A DNA stretch of 64,000 nucleotides from Pseudomonas sp. G.S.17 (GCF_038096165.1 NZ_CP151076.1:2046001-2110000), one strand, 5' to 3'. Shown: positions 18,165-27,041, counted from the first letter of the stretch. The notes: a model not told the origin generated them from the letters alone. A program made the numbers and translations.

Positions 18165-18837
18165 ACCACGGGCTGTCCTGCAGATATTGCGGTGCGTGCC
18201 ATTCGCCGTCCTGGATCAGGCCGATCTTGAACGGCAGCCCGAGACGATTCATGCGTGGCAGATAAGCGGCGTAATCGGGAATGCTCTGGCGGCCTTGATA
18301 GGTTTGCACCACCACTTCGTCGATCACCCCTTTGAGCTGCCCGATGACCTCGGCGTCGGCGTTGCTGCTCCAGTCCAGCAGGCCGGTGATGCTCAGGCGG
18401 TAGTCCTGGGGCAGGCGTTGGCGCAGGTCGCGCAGGAAATCGACGTACTCGTTGAGATAGCGGGTGCGTGCGTCGAAGTCGATCTGGATGCCCACCACAT
18501 TGTTGCCGGCATGACGCCAGCGGTTGACCTGACCCAACAGCTGCCGGTAGATCGGCTCGGGCCAGCGCAGCGTGTGGGCGCGATAGACCACCCAGACCTC
18601 AGCCTGAGGCAGCTTCGCAATCGGCATGCCCTGGGCGACGAAGTTGACCCGTCGATGCTGCTCGCTTCGGGCGCTGCTGATCTGGCCTTGCAGCACGTAC
18701 AACGTCCTGGCCTTGTTCAGTACTGGCTGGGAAGACACGCCGCCCCACAGCCAGAACGCCTCATAGTCGTCGGCGTCTACCGCAGCATTGGCCGCAGTTA
18801 TCTGCAGCAAGCAGATCATTGCCAGCCAGAATCGCAT
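18130..18837 (-). CDS. DUF3142 domain-containing protein, secreted
   Basis: 235 residues with a short signal peptide (MRFWLAMICLLQITAANA). The rest looks like a TIM-barrel glycoside-hydrolase-like domain: NVVGIQIDFDARTRYLNEYVDFL places acidic residues at the end of a strand, and LSITGLLDW and VVQTYQG follow the same pattern. DUF3142 has no proven activity; a periplasmic carbohydrate-active role is an inference. It follows the large secreted protein by 6 bases, so the two form an operon. Confidence 0.85.
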   Translation of the reverse strand: MRFWLAMICLLQITAANAAVDADDYEAFWLWGGVSSQPVLNKARTLYVLQGQISSARSEQHRRVNFVAQGMPIAKLPQAEVWVVYRAHTLRWPEPIYRQLLGQVNRWRHAGNNVVGIQIDFDARTRYLNEYVDFLRDLRQRLPQDYRLSITGLLDWSSNADAEVIGQLKGVIDEVVVQTYQGRQSIPDYAAYLPRMNRLGLPFKIGLIQDGEWHAPQYLQDSPWFRGYVVFLQNP

Positions 18838-18843
18838 GGCGCT

Positions 18844-21039
18844 TTACCAGTAATACTGCAGGGATTTACCCCAGCGGGTATCGGCGAAACCGCTTTTGAG
18901 CTGTTTGAACCAGGCCTTGCGTGCGGCCGGGGTCACTTCCTTGCCGCCGCAACCGTTGTTGCCGGAAGGCGCATAGCAGTTGATGGCGCGAAACAGCGCA
19001 TAGGCCTTGTCTTCATGGCCCGCTTTCGGATTGGCGATGACGGACTGATAGCCGGTCTGGCGGGCGAACACTTCGCCGGCAAAACCCGGCGCTGTTCCGC
19101 CGAGCAAGTCGGCATGCCGCGCTTGATCCAGCGGCATGTTGTCGAGGTTGTTGCGCAGGATGAACTCGCCCATGCAGTTCAGGCCTTGCGGGTTTTTGCC
19201 ATCGCCGTGCAGGGCGGCTGCGGTCTCGGCAATGCTCGGGCACAGATAGCCGGATTCGGCCTTGTCGCCTGTCCAGCGAAACAATGCCAGCGACTGGCCC
19301 TGGTCATAGGTGTAGCTGAGGCTGTAACTCAGTTTGTCTGGTGAAGGCGCTTGCGGCAGTTGCTTGAGGTCGTCGGCAAACATCGCAAACTGACTGCGCA
19401 GCAGGTCCTTGTAGAGCAACACGAACAGCGCGGTATTGCGCTCTGTGTCGTTCTGGCCCTGGGTGATCTGCTGGCGCAGCAGATTGGCGTCGGCGGTGTG
19501 GCTGAGCAGGATGTAACGGACTTTCTCCGACTTGATCGGCGAGTCCGCAGCGAAGACTTTGGCCAACTGCTGGTCGCGCTCGTAGCTCATCGCCAGTGCC
19601 AGTTCGAGCTGCTCGCGTTGCAGCGGCAGTTTTGCCAGCGGGATCAATTGCAACCACAGGGTTTGCGCTTCTTTCCATTCCTGATCCGCTTGCAAGGCCA
19701 GGCCGCGCAGCATCTGTTGGCTGAACGCGAGGTAGTTCAATTCGTCCGGTATGGCGCTCGGCAGCAGTTGCAGCGCGCTAACCGCATTGTTCTCAACGTA
19801 CAGCGCGAAGGCGGCCTGCAAATAGGTAAACAGTTCGGGCTGCTGGGCGAAGGTGTCTTTTTGCGCGAGCAGGGTGGCTTTGGTCAGTTTGTTTCTCGAC
19901 TGGCCGCGCATCCACATCAGATCGTTGACCGCCGCGAACAAGGGCGTCGTCAGCGCCTTGGTATTGACTGTCACCATTTTCAGATCCGCTTCGCGAATCA
20001 GCGGCTCGTAGTCGGCCGCTTCAAGTTTGAAATCCTCGCTGTCGGTGAAGAACAGCGCGTTGTAGTCGGCCGCGAGCCTGGCGTTGTCGTTCATCAGCCA
20101 GTGGACGCGGCGCAACAAGCCGGTCGCACTCGTCGAGTAGCGGCCAAACGGGTTGGCATCGATGTAGTTGAGGAAGGCGCTCTCGGCACGTTGTGCGGCT
20201 GTCTGATCGACACGCTCGACCTTCAATTCCCCATACTCGAACGCCTTGTCCTGAGCCAGGCTCAACTCGCTGCGGCCGATCATGTACAGCGCGGTGTCTT
20301 TGAGCCATTCCTGCGGGTTGTCGGCGAGCAGGGTGAAGCCCTTGGTCGCCTCGATGAAGCGTCCGCTGTAGAAATCCGCCGCCGCGTTGAGGTAGCCGAG
20401 AAAAGCCTTGCCCATGGGCGACTTGATATCTCCCGGCAGCAGGCTGCTCAGTTGCTCCGATTCCCAGGCGCAGGCCGACAGCATCTGTACGCGGCTGCTG
20501 GCCAGGGATGCGCGTTCGGCCGGGTTGAGTTCAGGGGTGCTGACCACCTGACGAATGAAATCGCTGGCGCTGTCTTCGTTGTTGCTGCGGCAACGGCTGC
20601 CTTCGCCATCGACCAGCGAATCACCGGCCACTTCCGAGGCTTCGCGCTTGACGCCTAATGTGTCGAGCATTGCCTGCAAGCCGGCCACGCTGCTGTCTGT
20701 ATTTTCCGCAGCTCCCTCCGGCGGCTCTTCGTCGGTGCCGCCTGCGACTGGCGCCAGACGATAAAGGGCGAACGGCACTTCACCGTAGCCTTCGGCCAGA
20801 TCCGCTTTGTTCAGTGCCGCCGGCGTCAGCTCCAGGCGACCGGCATTGGCCAGCAACAGCCGCAGGTTGACCGAGCTGTCGTTACCGGGGCTGAGAAAGG
20901 GCAGGTTATTGCAGACATCCAGATCGTTATTGAAAATAGACCAGCTCGGGTAGCACGAATCGTCGCCGCTGGCCTGAGCCTGGACACACACGGTGGCACC
21001 CACGACAAATGTCAGGGAAGTCAGCAAGCGGTTATGCAT
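18844..21039 (-). CDS. large secreted protein of unknown function, helical-repeat type
   Basis: 731 residues with a clear signal peptide (MHNRLLTSLTFVVGATVCVQAQA, cleavage after AQA/SG). The mature part begins with a Cys-containing segment (CYPSWSIFNNDLDVCNNLPFLSPGNDS). Then come long runs of helix-forming, Leu/Ala-rich sequence that read like degenerate TPR/SEL-type repeats (AFLGYLNAAADFYSGRFIEA, LKDTALYMIGRSELSLAQ). Further cysteines occur near the C-terminus (CYAPSGNNGCGG). It pairs with the DUF3142 protein downstream. Orthologues exist in Pseudomonas as uncharacterised proteins, from memory. Function unknown. Confidence 0.82.
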   Translation of the reverse strand: MHNRLLTSLTFVVGATVCVQAQASGDDSCYPSWSIFNNDLDVCNNLPFLSPGNDSSVNLRLLLANAGRLELTPAALNKADLAEGYGEVPFALYRLAPVAGGTDEEPPEGAAENTDSSVAGLQAMLDTLGVKREASEVAGDSLVDGEGSRCRSNNEDSASDFIRQVVSTPELNPAERASLASSRVQMLSACAWESEQLSSLLPGDIKSPMGKAFLGYLNAAADFYSGRFIEATKGFTLLADNPQEWLKDTALYMIGRSELSLAQDKAFEYGELKVERVDQTAAQRAESAFLNYIDANPFGRYSTSATGLLRRVHWLMNDNARLAADYNALFFTDSEDFKLEAADYEPLIREADLKMVTVNTKALTTPLFAAVNDLMWMRGQSRNKLTKATLLAQKDTFAQQPELFTYLQAAFALYVENNAVSALQLLPSAIPDELNYLAFSQQMLRGLALQADQEWKEAQTLWLQLIPLAKLPLQREQLELALAMSYERDQQLAKVFAADSPIKSEKVRYILLSHTADANLLRQQITQGQNDTERNTALFVLLYKDLLRSQFAMFADDLKQLPQAPSPDKLSYSLSYTYDQGQSLALFRWTGDKAESGYLCPSIAETAAALHGDGKNPQGLNCMGEFILRNNLDNMPLDQARHADLLGGTAPGFAGEVFARQTGYQSVIANPKAGHEDKAYALFRAINCYAPSGNNGCGGKEVTPAARKAWFKQLKSGFADTRWGKSLQYYW

Positions 21040-21192
21040 GGAAAATCCTTAATCCAGAGACCCGGAGGCGAGCGCCGGGATCATACCTCGCCGCCTCCGA
21101 TACGACGCTGGGGGCGTAACAAAATATTTTATCCAGTGCTGCCCGGGCTTGCGTCGTGCGGACCGCAATGGGGTTGGATTTATCCAGATTCT

Positions 21193-21279
21193 GTTGGAGC
21201 GAGGCTTGCCCGCGAAGAGGCCGGTACATCCGCCGAAGCTTCAAACCAGAAACGACGCCTTCGCGGGCAAGCCTCCAAC
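21193..21279. repeat. REP doublet (inverted pair)
   Basis: GTTGGAGCGAGGCTTGCCCGCGAAG at the left and CTTCGCGGGCAAGCCTCCAAC at the right form a large inverted pair. The preceding GGATTTATCCAGATTCTG is also found, slightly varied, before the doublet at 59855, showing a shared longer unit. It lies between a minus-strand gene start and cytochrome b561. Confidence 0.75.
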
Positions 21280-21339
21280 GACGATCACCCGGCCTTCATC
21301 CCAAAGATAGAATTCCCCACATTTATCCTGGGCTGAACC

Positions 21340-21876
21340 TCAGACCATCCGTTTAACCGTATTGTCCTTGCGCACAAAGTGATGCCAGATAGCCGCGATC
21401 ACATGCAGGCCGATCACGTAATAGAAGATCGTCCCCAGCAGTTTGTGGATGTCTTCCAGAGATTCGGCGAGGTCTTCGGATACCGGGAAGGGCGACGGGA
21501 TCAGCAGCTGAGTCAGGGGAATCGGCAGCGAACCCTTTTCGATCAATACAGTGAGCAGCCCGAGCACTGGCTGGACGAACAGAAACGCATACAACAGGTA
21601 ATGGGAAAGCGTGGCGGCGGTGCGCAGGAAGCCCTCCAGGGGCGGCATGATGCCTGGCGGTGTATGCCGGCGACGCTCGGCGATACGGAAAAACGCCATG
21701 ACCAGCACCACAATGCCCACCCAGAAGTGGGTCTGCACCACGAAGGTCCGTAACTGCGAGCCGCGTTCGAACTGCGTGCGGCTCAGGATCAGCGCATAGG
21801 CCAGCACGATCAGGATTGCCATTGCCCAGTGAAACCAGCGGGCCTTGTAGGTATAGCGGTCGGAAGGTGTATTCAC
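21340..21876 (-). CDS. cytochrome b561 family protein
   Basis: 178 residues from the GTG at 21876, chosen because AAGGA lies 7 bases upstream; the longer frame to 22032 has no family resemblance in its extra part. Four transmembrane helices are apparent, with haem-ligand histidines in the early YKARWFHWAMAI segment, in helix 2, in LSHYLLYAFLF and in YVIGLHVIAAIWHHFV. It carries electrons between the quinone pool and a periplasmic partner, possibly superoxide (CybB-like). It is monocistronic. Confidence 0.9.
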   Translation of the reverse strand: MNTPSDRYTYKARWFHWAMAILIVLAYALILSRTQFERGSQLRTFVVQTHFWVGIVVLVMAFFRIAERRRHTPPGIMPPLEGFLRTAATLSHYLLYAFLFVQPVLGLLTVLIEKGSLPIPLTQLLIPSPFPVSEDLAESLEDIHKLLGTIFYYVIGLHVIAAIWHHFVRKDNTVKRMV

Positions 21877-22107
21877 GGTGTTTTCCTTGATTCTTGAAGA
21901 GGCATCGGCTCTGCGGCTGTTGTTTATTCGTTCTGCCTCGCAGGATGGCGGTGGCTCAACGCAAGCATGCGGCAAACTCACATCGCGTGTCGTAACCGCT
22001 CTAGCATAGGAGACTTCCCCGGAGCGGGGCAACGCAGCCAGTCTTCTGCGCCAGATGCACGCCGGCTCCCGGCGGACGCTTATATCTGGACGTTTTAACT
22101 TGCGACC

Positions 22108-22123
22108 TTGGCAGACCGATTGC
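22108..22123 (+). promoter_or_regulatory. sigma-54-like promoter candidate
   Basis: TTGGCAGACCGATTGC has the required GG-N10-GC spacing and matches TGGCA...TTGC of the -24/-12 consensus. It is 235 bases from the first cluster gene. No activator gene is adjacent, so this could be chance. Confidence 0.3.
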
Positions 22124-22220
22124 GGATGCTCTAGTCCACGTCAGTGAAGTTATCCGCCCGAGTGACATTAAACCTCTAGCTTTTATTCCCAATTATGCTC
22201 AGTAAACCACCGTTGCTCGT

Positions 22221-22249
22221 TTGACAGGTGTAAATATGGGATCCATCTT
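22221..22249 (+). promoter_or_regulatory. sigma-70-like promoter candidate
   Basis: A perfect -35 TTGACA with a 17-base spacer to a weak -10 CATCTT, about 110 bases before the transaldolase start. The weak -10 suggests a regulated promoter. Confidence 0.35.
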
Positions 22250-22295
22250 TAGGGCAATACCAAGTTAGCTTCGCGCCCAATTCTAATAATGCATT

Positions 22296-22328
22296 TTCTC
22301 GGTGTGCTCTGCGCACCGGCACCGAGAA
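22296..22328 (+). promoter_or_regulatory. leader hairpin upstream of the transaldolase gene
   Basis: TTCTCGGTG pairs with CACCGAGAA (9-bp stem, 15-nt loop). The GGTG of the left arm can alternatively pair with an internal CACC, so two exclusive foldings are possible. It is 30 bases before the start codon; an attenuator or terminator for upstream transcription is possible. Confidence 0.4.
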
Positions 22329-22358
22329 GTCTAAGTTGACTGCTCATTGGAGCCGCTA

Positions 22359-23579
22359 ATGGCTGGTTTGAGATATGTTCGCATTCTGAAAAATGCAAAT
22401 CCGGATTCGGAAGTTTGGTGGGATGGTTCCCCTGCTTGCTATGGGGTGTTCAAGTCGGTAATGGTGGAACGCTATCATGAGTTGAGAGGTATTATCGATT
22501 CGCTATTGCCGGACCCGTTGTCTGGCCGTTTTTCCGGAATAACGGGTGTCACGACTAATCCTCGGCTAATCAATGCGGCCTTTTTACACGCTCATTATTG
22601 CCGGACGGAGCGAAATAATAGCTGGGATGAACGGCTGGATGTTACGCAGCGTCGCCGTAATATCTACAGTCAGCTTGTTCTGGATGCCGCCAGGCAATTA
22701 GACACAATGTGGAATGCTTCTGGTAGGCGTTTGGGCTGGTTGTCCGCTCAAGTTGATCCGTTTCTTGGCGAAGATACTTCGGCAATTGTCAAACACGGCC
22801 TGGAATTGTCCCGGTTGGCACCGAACATCATGATCAAGATTCCCGGTAGTCAGGCGGGCTATCTGGCGATTGAACAACTTGTCGCGCAGGGGTGTTCGAT
22901 CAACAACACATTCTGCTTTACCGTTTCGCAATTCGCCGCCGGCCTTGAGGCTGTCGAGCGGGGGCGGGCAAAGGCGCGTCGTCTGGGCGTGAACATTGCC
23001 CACGCGCGGTATGTCATTACCTTCATGATCGGTCGTTTCGGGGCGCCCGAAGCGTTTGAGCGTCAGGCTCAGGCGCTCGGGATCGCATTGACCACTGAAG
23101 ATAAACGATGGGCTGAACTGGCGGTTTACGATGCGATCCAGGCGTTGCTGGCCGCTGCGCAAAGCCCGGTTCGCCTGCTGATCGCCAGCATCAAGGTTGA
23201 TGGCGAGGGACAGGACGGTGAGCATTGCTGGCACCTTGAACGCACTGGCGAACGAACCACTCTCTACACCTTGCCGGCGCCAATCATCGAGTTTTTGCTG
23301 CGCCGCGAGCGCGCAGGCCGCCCGGTATTGCCTGCCCGCAGTCTGGTAATCCCGAGTCAGGTTCTGGACAAGCTGCTGCGCATCGATTACTTCAGGGAAG
23401 CCTACCAATTGGGCGGCCTCGAACCTGAAGAGTTTGCGCTGCACCCGGCATTTGTCACGGCGCATGAGTATGCCCGTGGCGCACGTCCTGAGCTGGACGG
23501 CTTCATCGAGTCGCTGAGAATGGCTCTGCCGCAAAGGCACGTACCCGTCCTGCAGGCTTGCGCGGGTGGACGGTCATGA
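22359..23579 (+). CDS. transaldolase-like enzyme with extended C-terminus
   Basis: 406 residues from the ATG at 22359, preceded by TTGGAG. The transaldolase signature GVTTNP (residues ~63-68) and the Schiff-base lysine region NIMIKIPGSQAG (Lys160) are present, as is the NNTFCFT strand that follows in the family. So an aldol-type C-C transfer or cleavage on a ketose phosphate or analogue is likely. It is about 90 residues longer than TalB and is the first gene of an operon of tailoring enzymes, not of the pentose phosphate pathway. A pathway-specific role in building the carbon skeleton of a small molecule is inferred. The 3' end overlaps the sulfotransferase gene by ATGA. Confidence 0.85.
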   Translation: MAGLRYVRILKNANPDSEVWWDGSPACYGVFKSVMVERYHELRGIIDSLLPDPLSGRFSGITGVTTNPRLINAAFLHAHYCRTERNNSWDERLDVTQRRRNIYSQLVLDAARQLDTMWNASGRRLGWLSAQVDPFLGEDTSAIVKHGLELSRLAPNIMIKIPGSQAGYLAIEQLVAQGCSINNTFCFTVSQFAAGLEAVERGRAKARRLGVNIAHARYVITFMIGRFGAPEAFERQAQALGIALTTEDKRWAELAVYDAIQALLAAAQSPVRLLIASIKVDGEGQDGEHCWHLERTGERTTLYTLPAPIIEFLLRRERAGRPVLPARSLVIPSQVLDKLLRIDYFREAYQLGGLEPEEFALHPAFVTAHEYARGARPELDGFIESLRMALPQRHVPVLQACAGGRS

Positions 23580-24319
23580 ATCGGATGATAGCGCTATGGG
23601 CTCATCCTCGTTCGCGATCGACCGTACTGGAGCGGGTGTTCATTGAACGTCAGGATTTCGAAGTCTTCCACGAGCCGTTTGCCCATGTGGCTTTCGGGCA
23701 GGATTCGCCGATCCCGTCGGATAATCTGGACTGTGGCTTGCCAACGTCCTACGAGGGGGTCAAGGCGCTGCTGCGTGACGCGCGGCAGCGGCGCGCCGTG
23801 TTTCATAAGGACATGTGTTATCACTGCCTGCCTGAGTTGAAAGCTGATTCAAAGTTTCTTCTGGAACAGGAGAATATCTTTATTATCCGCGAACCCGCGA
23901 GTTCCATCCTTTCCCACTTCGCGATTTATCCGCAGATGCCGCTCATGTCCATTGGACACAAGGCACAGTACGAGATCTTCTGCGAGGTGACACGGCTGAC
24001 GGGGCGCATTCCCTATGTCATCAACGCTGATGAACTTGCCCGTGATCCGCAAAATACCATCCGGCAATTGTGTGATTATCTGCAACTGCCGTTTTTGCCC
24101 GATGCACTCAGCTGGAACAAGGAGTGCCCGCAGCAATGGCTGCCTTGGCGCAGCTGGCATAAAGCCGCCGAAAACAGTACGCAGATTAATTCGCGGGTGT
24201 CTTCGGATTTCGACAACAGTCAACTTGCCGAAAATTCCCGCCTGATTGAGTACTACCGTTTTCACCGACCCTATTTCGAACGCATGAATCAATTCACAAA
24301 CACGTCAGGGTCAACATGA
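23576..24319 (+). CDS. sulfotransferase family protein
   Basis: 247 residues from the ATG at 23576, which overlaps the transaldolase stop. The N-terminal P-loop-like MIALWAHPRSRSTVLERVF (motif HPRSRST at 10-16) is the 5'-phosphosulfate-binding loop of the Sulfotransfer_5-like group, followed by FEVFHEPF. FIIREPASSILSHF in the middle matches the 3'-phosphate-binding segment. It is expected to transfer sulfate from PAPS to a hydroxyl or amine of a small molecule. The APS kinase gene of the same operon would supply PAPS. It is cytoplasmic, with no TM. The acceptor is unknown. Confidence 0.85.
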   Translation: MNRMIALWAHPRSRSTVLERVFIERQDFEVFHEPFAHVAFGQDSPIPSDNLDCGLPTSYEGVKALLRDARQRRAVFHKDMCYHCLPELKADSKFLLEQENIFIIREPASSILSHFAIYPQMPLMSIGHKAQYEIFCEVTRLTGRIPYVINADELARDPQNTIRQLCDYLQLPFLPDALSWNKECPQQWLPWRSWHKAAENSTQINSRVSSDFDNSQLAENSRLIEYYRFHRPYFERMNQFTNTSGST

Positions 24320-25044
24320 AAAAGAAAGTCGTTATAACCGGCGCGGCCAATGGTATTGGCCGGGCTGCGGCGATGGCCTGCCTGGCAGAAGATTTTTATG
24401 TCATTGCCGCCGACAAGGACGTCGCAGGATTGGAGTCTTTGCTGGCCGAAGCCGGCAGTGATCGGCTCGAAGTTATCGGTGCCGATTTTGCGGACTTGTC
24501 GACATTAAAGACATTTATCCCGCAGCTTTATGCTCGTCATGAGTCGCTCTCGGGTCTGGTCAACAACGCCGGTATTTATCACGGGCAAAGTGTCTTTGAT
24601 TACAGCGATGCCCAGATTGATGAGATGTACACGGTAAATCTGAAATCGTTGATTTACCTGTCCCGGGATTTTGCCCGGCGAGAAATGTCGAGCGGTGGCA
24701 CTTGCAGCATTGTCAATGTCACTTCAGTCGCCGGAGAGGTGGGCAGTCTCGACGCACTGTACGGGGCAACCAAGGCGGGCGTCATTGGCCTGACCAAGGC
24801 CAACGCATGGAATTTCGCACCTTCGATCCGCGTCAACGCGGTGTCGCCTGCACTGGTGCGCAATACCTCGATCTTCAACCGCATTCCTGAGCATCGACGC
24901 AGGGAGTACGAACGCCAGGAAATCCTCAAAGAGCCGATCCAGCCTTCAGGGGTTGCCGATGTGATCGTCTTCTTGTTAGGAGAAAAAAGCCGGCATCTGA
25001 CCGGCCAGGTTATTGCCGTGGATAACGGCGCTTACCCACGTTAG
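24316..25044 (+). CDS. SDR family oxidoreductase (cluster tailoring enzyme)
   Basis: 242 residues. TGAANGIG is the nucleotide-binding loop, NNAG follows, NVTSVAGE holds the catalytic Ser and YGATK the Tyr/Lys pair; the C-terminal VIAVDNGAYPR is classical-SDR-like. It oxidises or reduces an alcohol or carbonyl in the pathway. Its start overlaps the sulfotransferase stop by 4 bases (ATGA), evidence for one operon. The cofactor is probably NAD(H), judging from the Asp in VIAADKD after strand 2. Confidence 0.9.
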   Translation: MKKKVVITGAANGIGRAAAMACLAEDFYVIAADKDVAGLESLLAEAGSDRLEVIGADFADLSTLKTFIPQLYARHESLSGLVNNAGIYHGQSVFDYSDAQIDEMYTVNLKSLIYLSRDFARREMSSGGTCSIVNVTSVAGEVGSLDALYGATKAGVIGLTKANAWNFAPSIRVNAVSPALVRNTSIFNRIPEHRRREYERQEILKEPIQPSGVADVIVFLLGEKSRHLTGQVIAVDNGAYPR

Positions 25045-25096
25045 CCAGAAAGCTTTCGGCCTGCGGGGCTTCAATCTGTCGATAAGGAGAAATGCC

Positions 25097-26263
25097 ATGG
25101 ACAAGAAAAAAATACTAATCGTGGGTGGAGGCAATTTGTGCCTGCAGATTCTCCAGATCCTGGCACCACGCAACGGCTTTACTTTCTACGTTGCCAGTCG
25201 TGACCTGGAAAAAGCCACTCGAAGTTGTAATCTCGTACGCCTGAGCTGCCTGCAGATGAATACGCTGTGTACGATTCATCCCATGGAGATGAATCTTGGC
25301 GAGGGCAATGTCGAAGAAAACTCCGCGATCATTACCCGCATTCATCCGGACATCATTCTTAACTGTGCCTCTCTGCAATCCTGGCGAGTGATTACCCAAT
25401 TGCCGCCTGCCGCTTTTCAGGCGCTGGATCAGGCGCAGTTGGGCCCATGGTTACCGATGCATCTGGCGCCAGCCTATGAGTTGATGCGAGCTGTCAAACA
25501 TTCAGGAAGCAGAGCCATTGTGGTCAACTGCGCCTTTCCTGACGCCGTGAATGTGGTGCTGGACAAGGTGGGCATGGCGCCGGATACGGGCATTGGCAAT
25601 GTCGCCAATCTGGTTCCTGCCATACGCATGTCCGTCGCGCGGCTGGCCACATGTTCTCCGGAAGCGGTACAGGTCAGGCTGATCGCCTCGCATTTCTTCA
25701 GCCACTACGTACCTCGCGCCGGACTGCCGGCGGACGCCAATTACTCGCTGCACTATCGCGTCAACGGCAAGGATTGCACCGGGGCATTTGACGACGCGCT
25801 GATCTTCGCTTGCGTGCGCACCCAGTTTCGCCGTCTGGGCGGCGTCGATGGGCAGTTCCTGACCGCAACCTCGGCAACCAAAGTCATCGAAAACCTGTTT
25901 GCCGACTACGAGGTGCAGACCCACGCCCCTGCGCCGGGCGGCTTGCCGGGCGGTTATCCGGTCAGCGTTGGTCTGGGCCGGGTAATGCTCAGTTTGCCCT
26001 ACGGCGTGGCACGCACCGAGGCCATTGCGATCAACCAGCGCGGCCAGCAACAGGACGGCATTCACGCGATAAACGCCGATGGCTGCGTTTCCTTCGAGCC
26101 GGAGCAGATGGCGATCATGGAAGCGCTGCTGGGTTATTCCGTGTCGCGTATGCCCCTGCAAGACGTGCATCAAAGGGCCGCAGAGCTGGGGCGCAAATAC
26201 CAGGCCTACGCCCACAGGATCGAACTGACAGGGAGTGCCAGACATGACCTACATCCGGCTTGA
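25097..26263 (+). CDS. saccharopine dehydrogenase-like NAD(P)-binding protein
   Basis: 388 residues from the ATG at 25097, with AAGGAG 8 bases upstream. A Rossmann start ILIVGGGNLCLQILQIL is followed by FYVASRDLEKA and PDIILNCASLQSW, the pattern of saccharopine dehydrogenase-type oxidoreductases. The C-terminal half is unlike the canonical lysine-pathway enzyme. Such proteins form or oxidise C-N bonds between an amino group and a keto acid, which fits the N-methyltransferase that follows. The exact reaction is unknown. Its 3' end overlaps the methyltransferase gene by 20 bases. Confidence 0.75.
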   Translation: MDKKKILIVGGGNLCLQILQILAPRNGFTFYVASRDLEKATRSCNLVRLSCLQMNTLCTIHPMEMNLGEGNVEENSAIITRIHPDIILNCASLQSWRVITQLPPAAFQALDQAQLGPWLPMHLAPAYELMRAVKHSGSRAIVVNCAFPDAVNVVLDKVGMAPDTGIGNVANLVPAIRMSVARLATCSPEAVQVRLIASHFFSHYVPRAGLPADANYSLHYRVNGKDCTGAFDDALIFACVRTQFRRLGGVDGQFLTATSATKVIENLFADYEVQTHAPAPGGLPGGYPVSVGLGRVMLSLPYGVARTEAIAINQRGQQQDGIHAINADGCVSFEPEQMAIMEALLGYSVSRMPLQDVHQRAAELGRKYQAYAHRIELTGSARHDLHPA

Positions 26264-27041
26264 AGGCCGCAAGGGGCAAACTTCGGTCGGCAAACGACTC
26301 GGCTTTGCCGATTACGCAACTCAATACACCCGCGACTTTGTCAGCCGCTGGGATGAATTGATCGACTGGGACAAGCGTGCCGCCGGCGAAGGCAGCTTCT
26401 TTGCCGATTTGCTGGGCAAGCTGGGCGTCGAAACAGTTATCGATGTTTCCACGGGCAGTGGCTTTCATGCGGTGCAATTGCACAAGGCCGGTTTCAACGT
26501 ACTGGCGTGCGACGGCAGCCCGACCATGGTGGAGCGGGCGCGCTTCAACGCTAAATCAAGAGGGCTGGATATCCCGATTCTGCAACGCGACTGGCTGGAA
26601 CTCGACCCTCGCCGCCTGGGCACTTTCGATGCCGTACTGTGCCTGGGCAGCTCCCTGTGCCATGTGTTCGACAAGCACGATCGTCATTGGGTATTGCGCC
26701 GGTTCCGGCAGCTGCTCAAGCCGGGCGGGCTGCTGGTGGTGGATCAGCGCAACTTCCGCGCGATACGTGCCGGCCACTTCAAGTCCTCCGGTCGTTACTA
26801 CTATTGCGGGCATAACGCCGAAGTCAGTCTGGGGCAGGTCAGCGATCAACTGTGCGAGTTCATCTATACCTTCAGCGATGGCGCTTGCTACCGGCTGCAG
26901 GTCTATCCGATTTTGCCGGAGGAACTCAAAGGCGAGATCAGTGAAGCCGGCTTCTTCAGGCCTCAGTCGTTTGGTGATTTCCGGCACATTTATGATCCGC
27001 TGGATTGTGATTTCATCATTCATACGGCGATTGCCAAATGA
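26244..27041 (+). CDS. glycine/sarcosine-type N-methyltransferase
   Basis: 265 residues from the ATG at 26244, with AGGGAG 8 bases upstream (a GTG 9 bases earlier is also possible). The SAM motif is VIDVSTGSGFHAVQL (65-79), followed by ACDGSPTMVERA. The segments WDELIDWDKRAAGEG, LCLGSSLCHVFD, DQRNF and SGRYYYCGHN closely recall glycine/sarcosine N-methyltransferases that make dimethylglycine. So N-methylation of an amino acid or amine intermediate is likely. It overlaps both neighbours. Which amine it uses in this cluster is not known. Confidence 0.85.
   Translation: MTYIRLEGRKGQTSVGKRLGFADYATQYTRDFVSRWDELIDWDKRAAGEGSFFADLLGKLGVETVIDVSTGSGFHAVQLHKAGFNVLACDGSPTMVERARFNAKSRGLDIPILQRDWLELDPRRLGTFDAVLCLGSSLCHVFDKHDRHWVLRRFRQLLKPGGLLVVDQRNFRAIRAGHFKSSGRYYYCGHNAEVSLGQVSDQLCEFIYTFSDGACYRLQVYPILPEELKGEISEAGFFRPQSFGDFRHIYDPLDCDFIIHTAIAK

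Larger units (their letters stand above)
21877..22358. promoter_or_regulatory. leader region of the sulfotransferase/transaldolase cluster
   Basis: About 480 bases without a gene between cytochrome b561 and the cluster. It holds two promoter candidates (22108-22123, 22221-22249) and a leader hairpin (22296-22328), all on the plus strand toward the transaldolase gene. Its base composition is more AT-rich than its surroundings. Confidence 0.5.

Noticed and set aside
18001..19344. 447-residue plus-strand frame
   Set aside because: It runs antisense to DUF3142 and the large secreted protein, both of which have signal peptides and sensible composition.
22359..23579. Housekeeping transaldolase of the pentose phosphate pathway
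   Set aside because: It is much longer than TalB and is locked into an operon of tailoring enzymes by an ATGA overlap.
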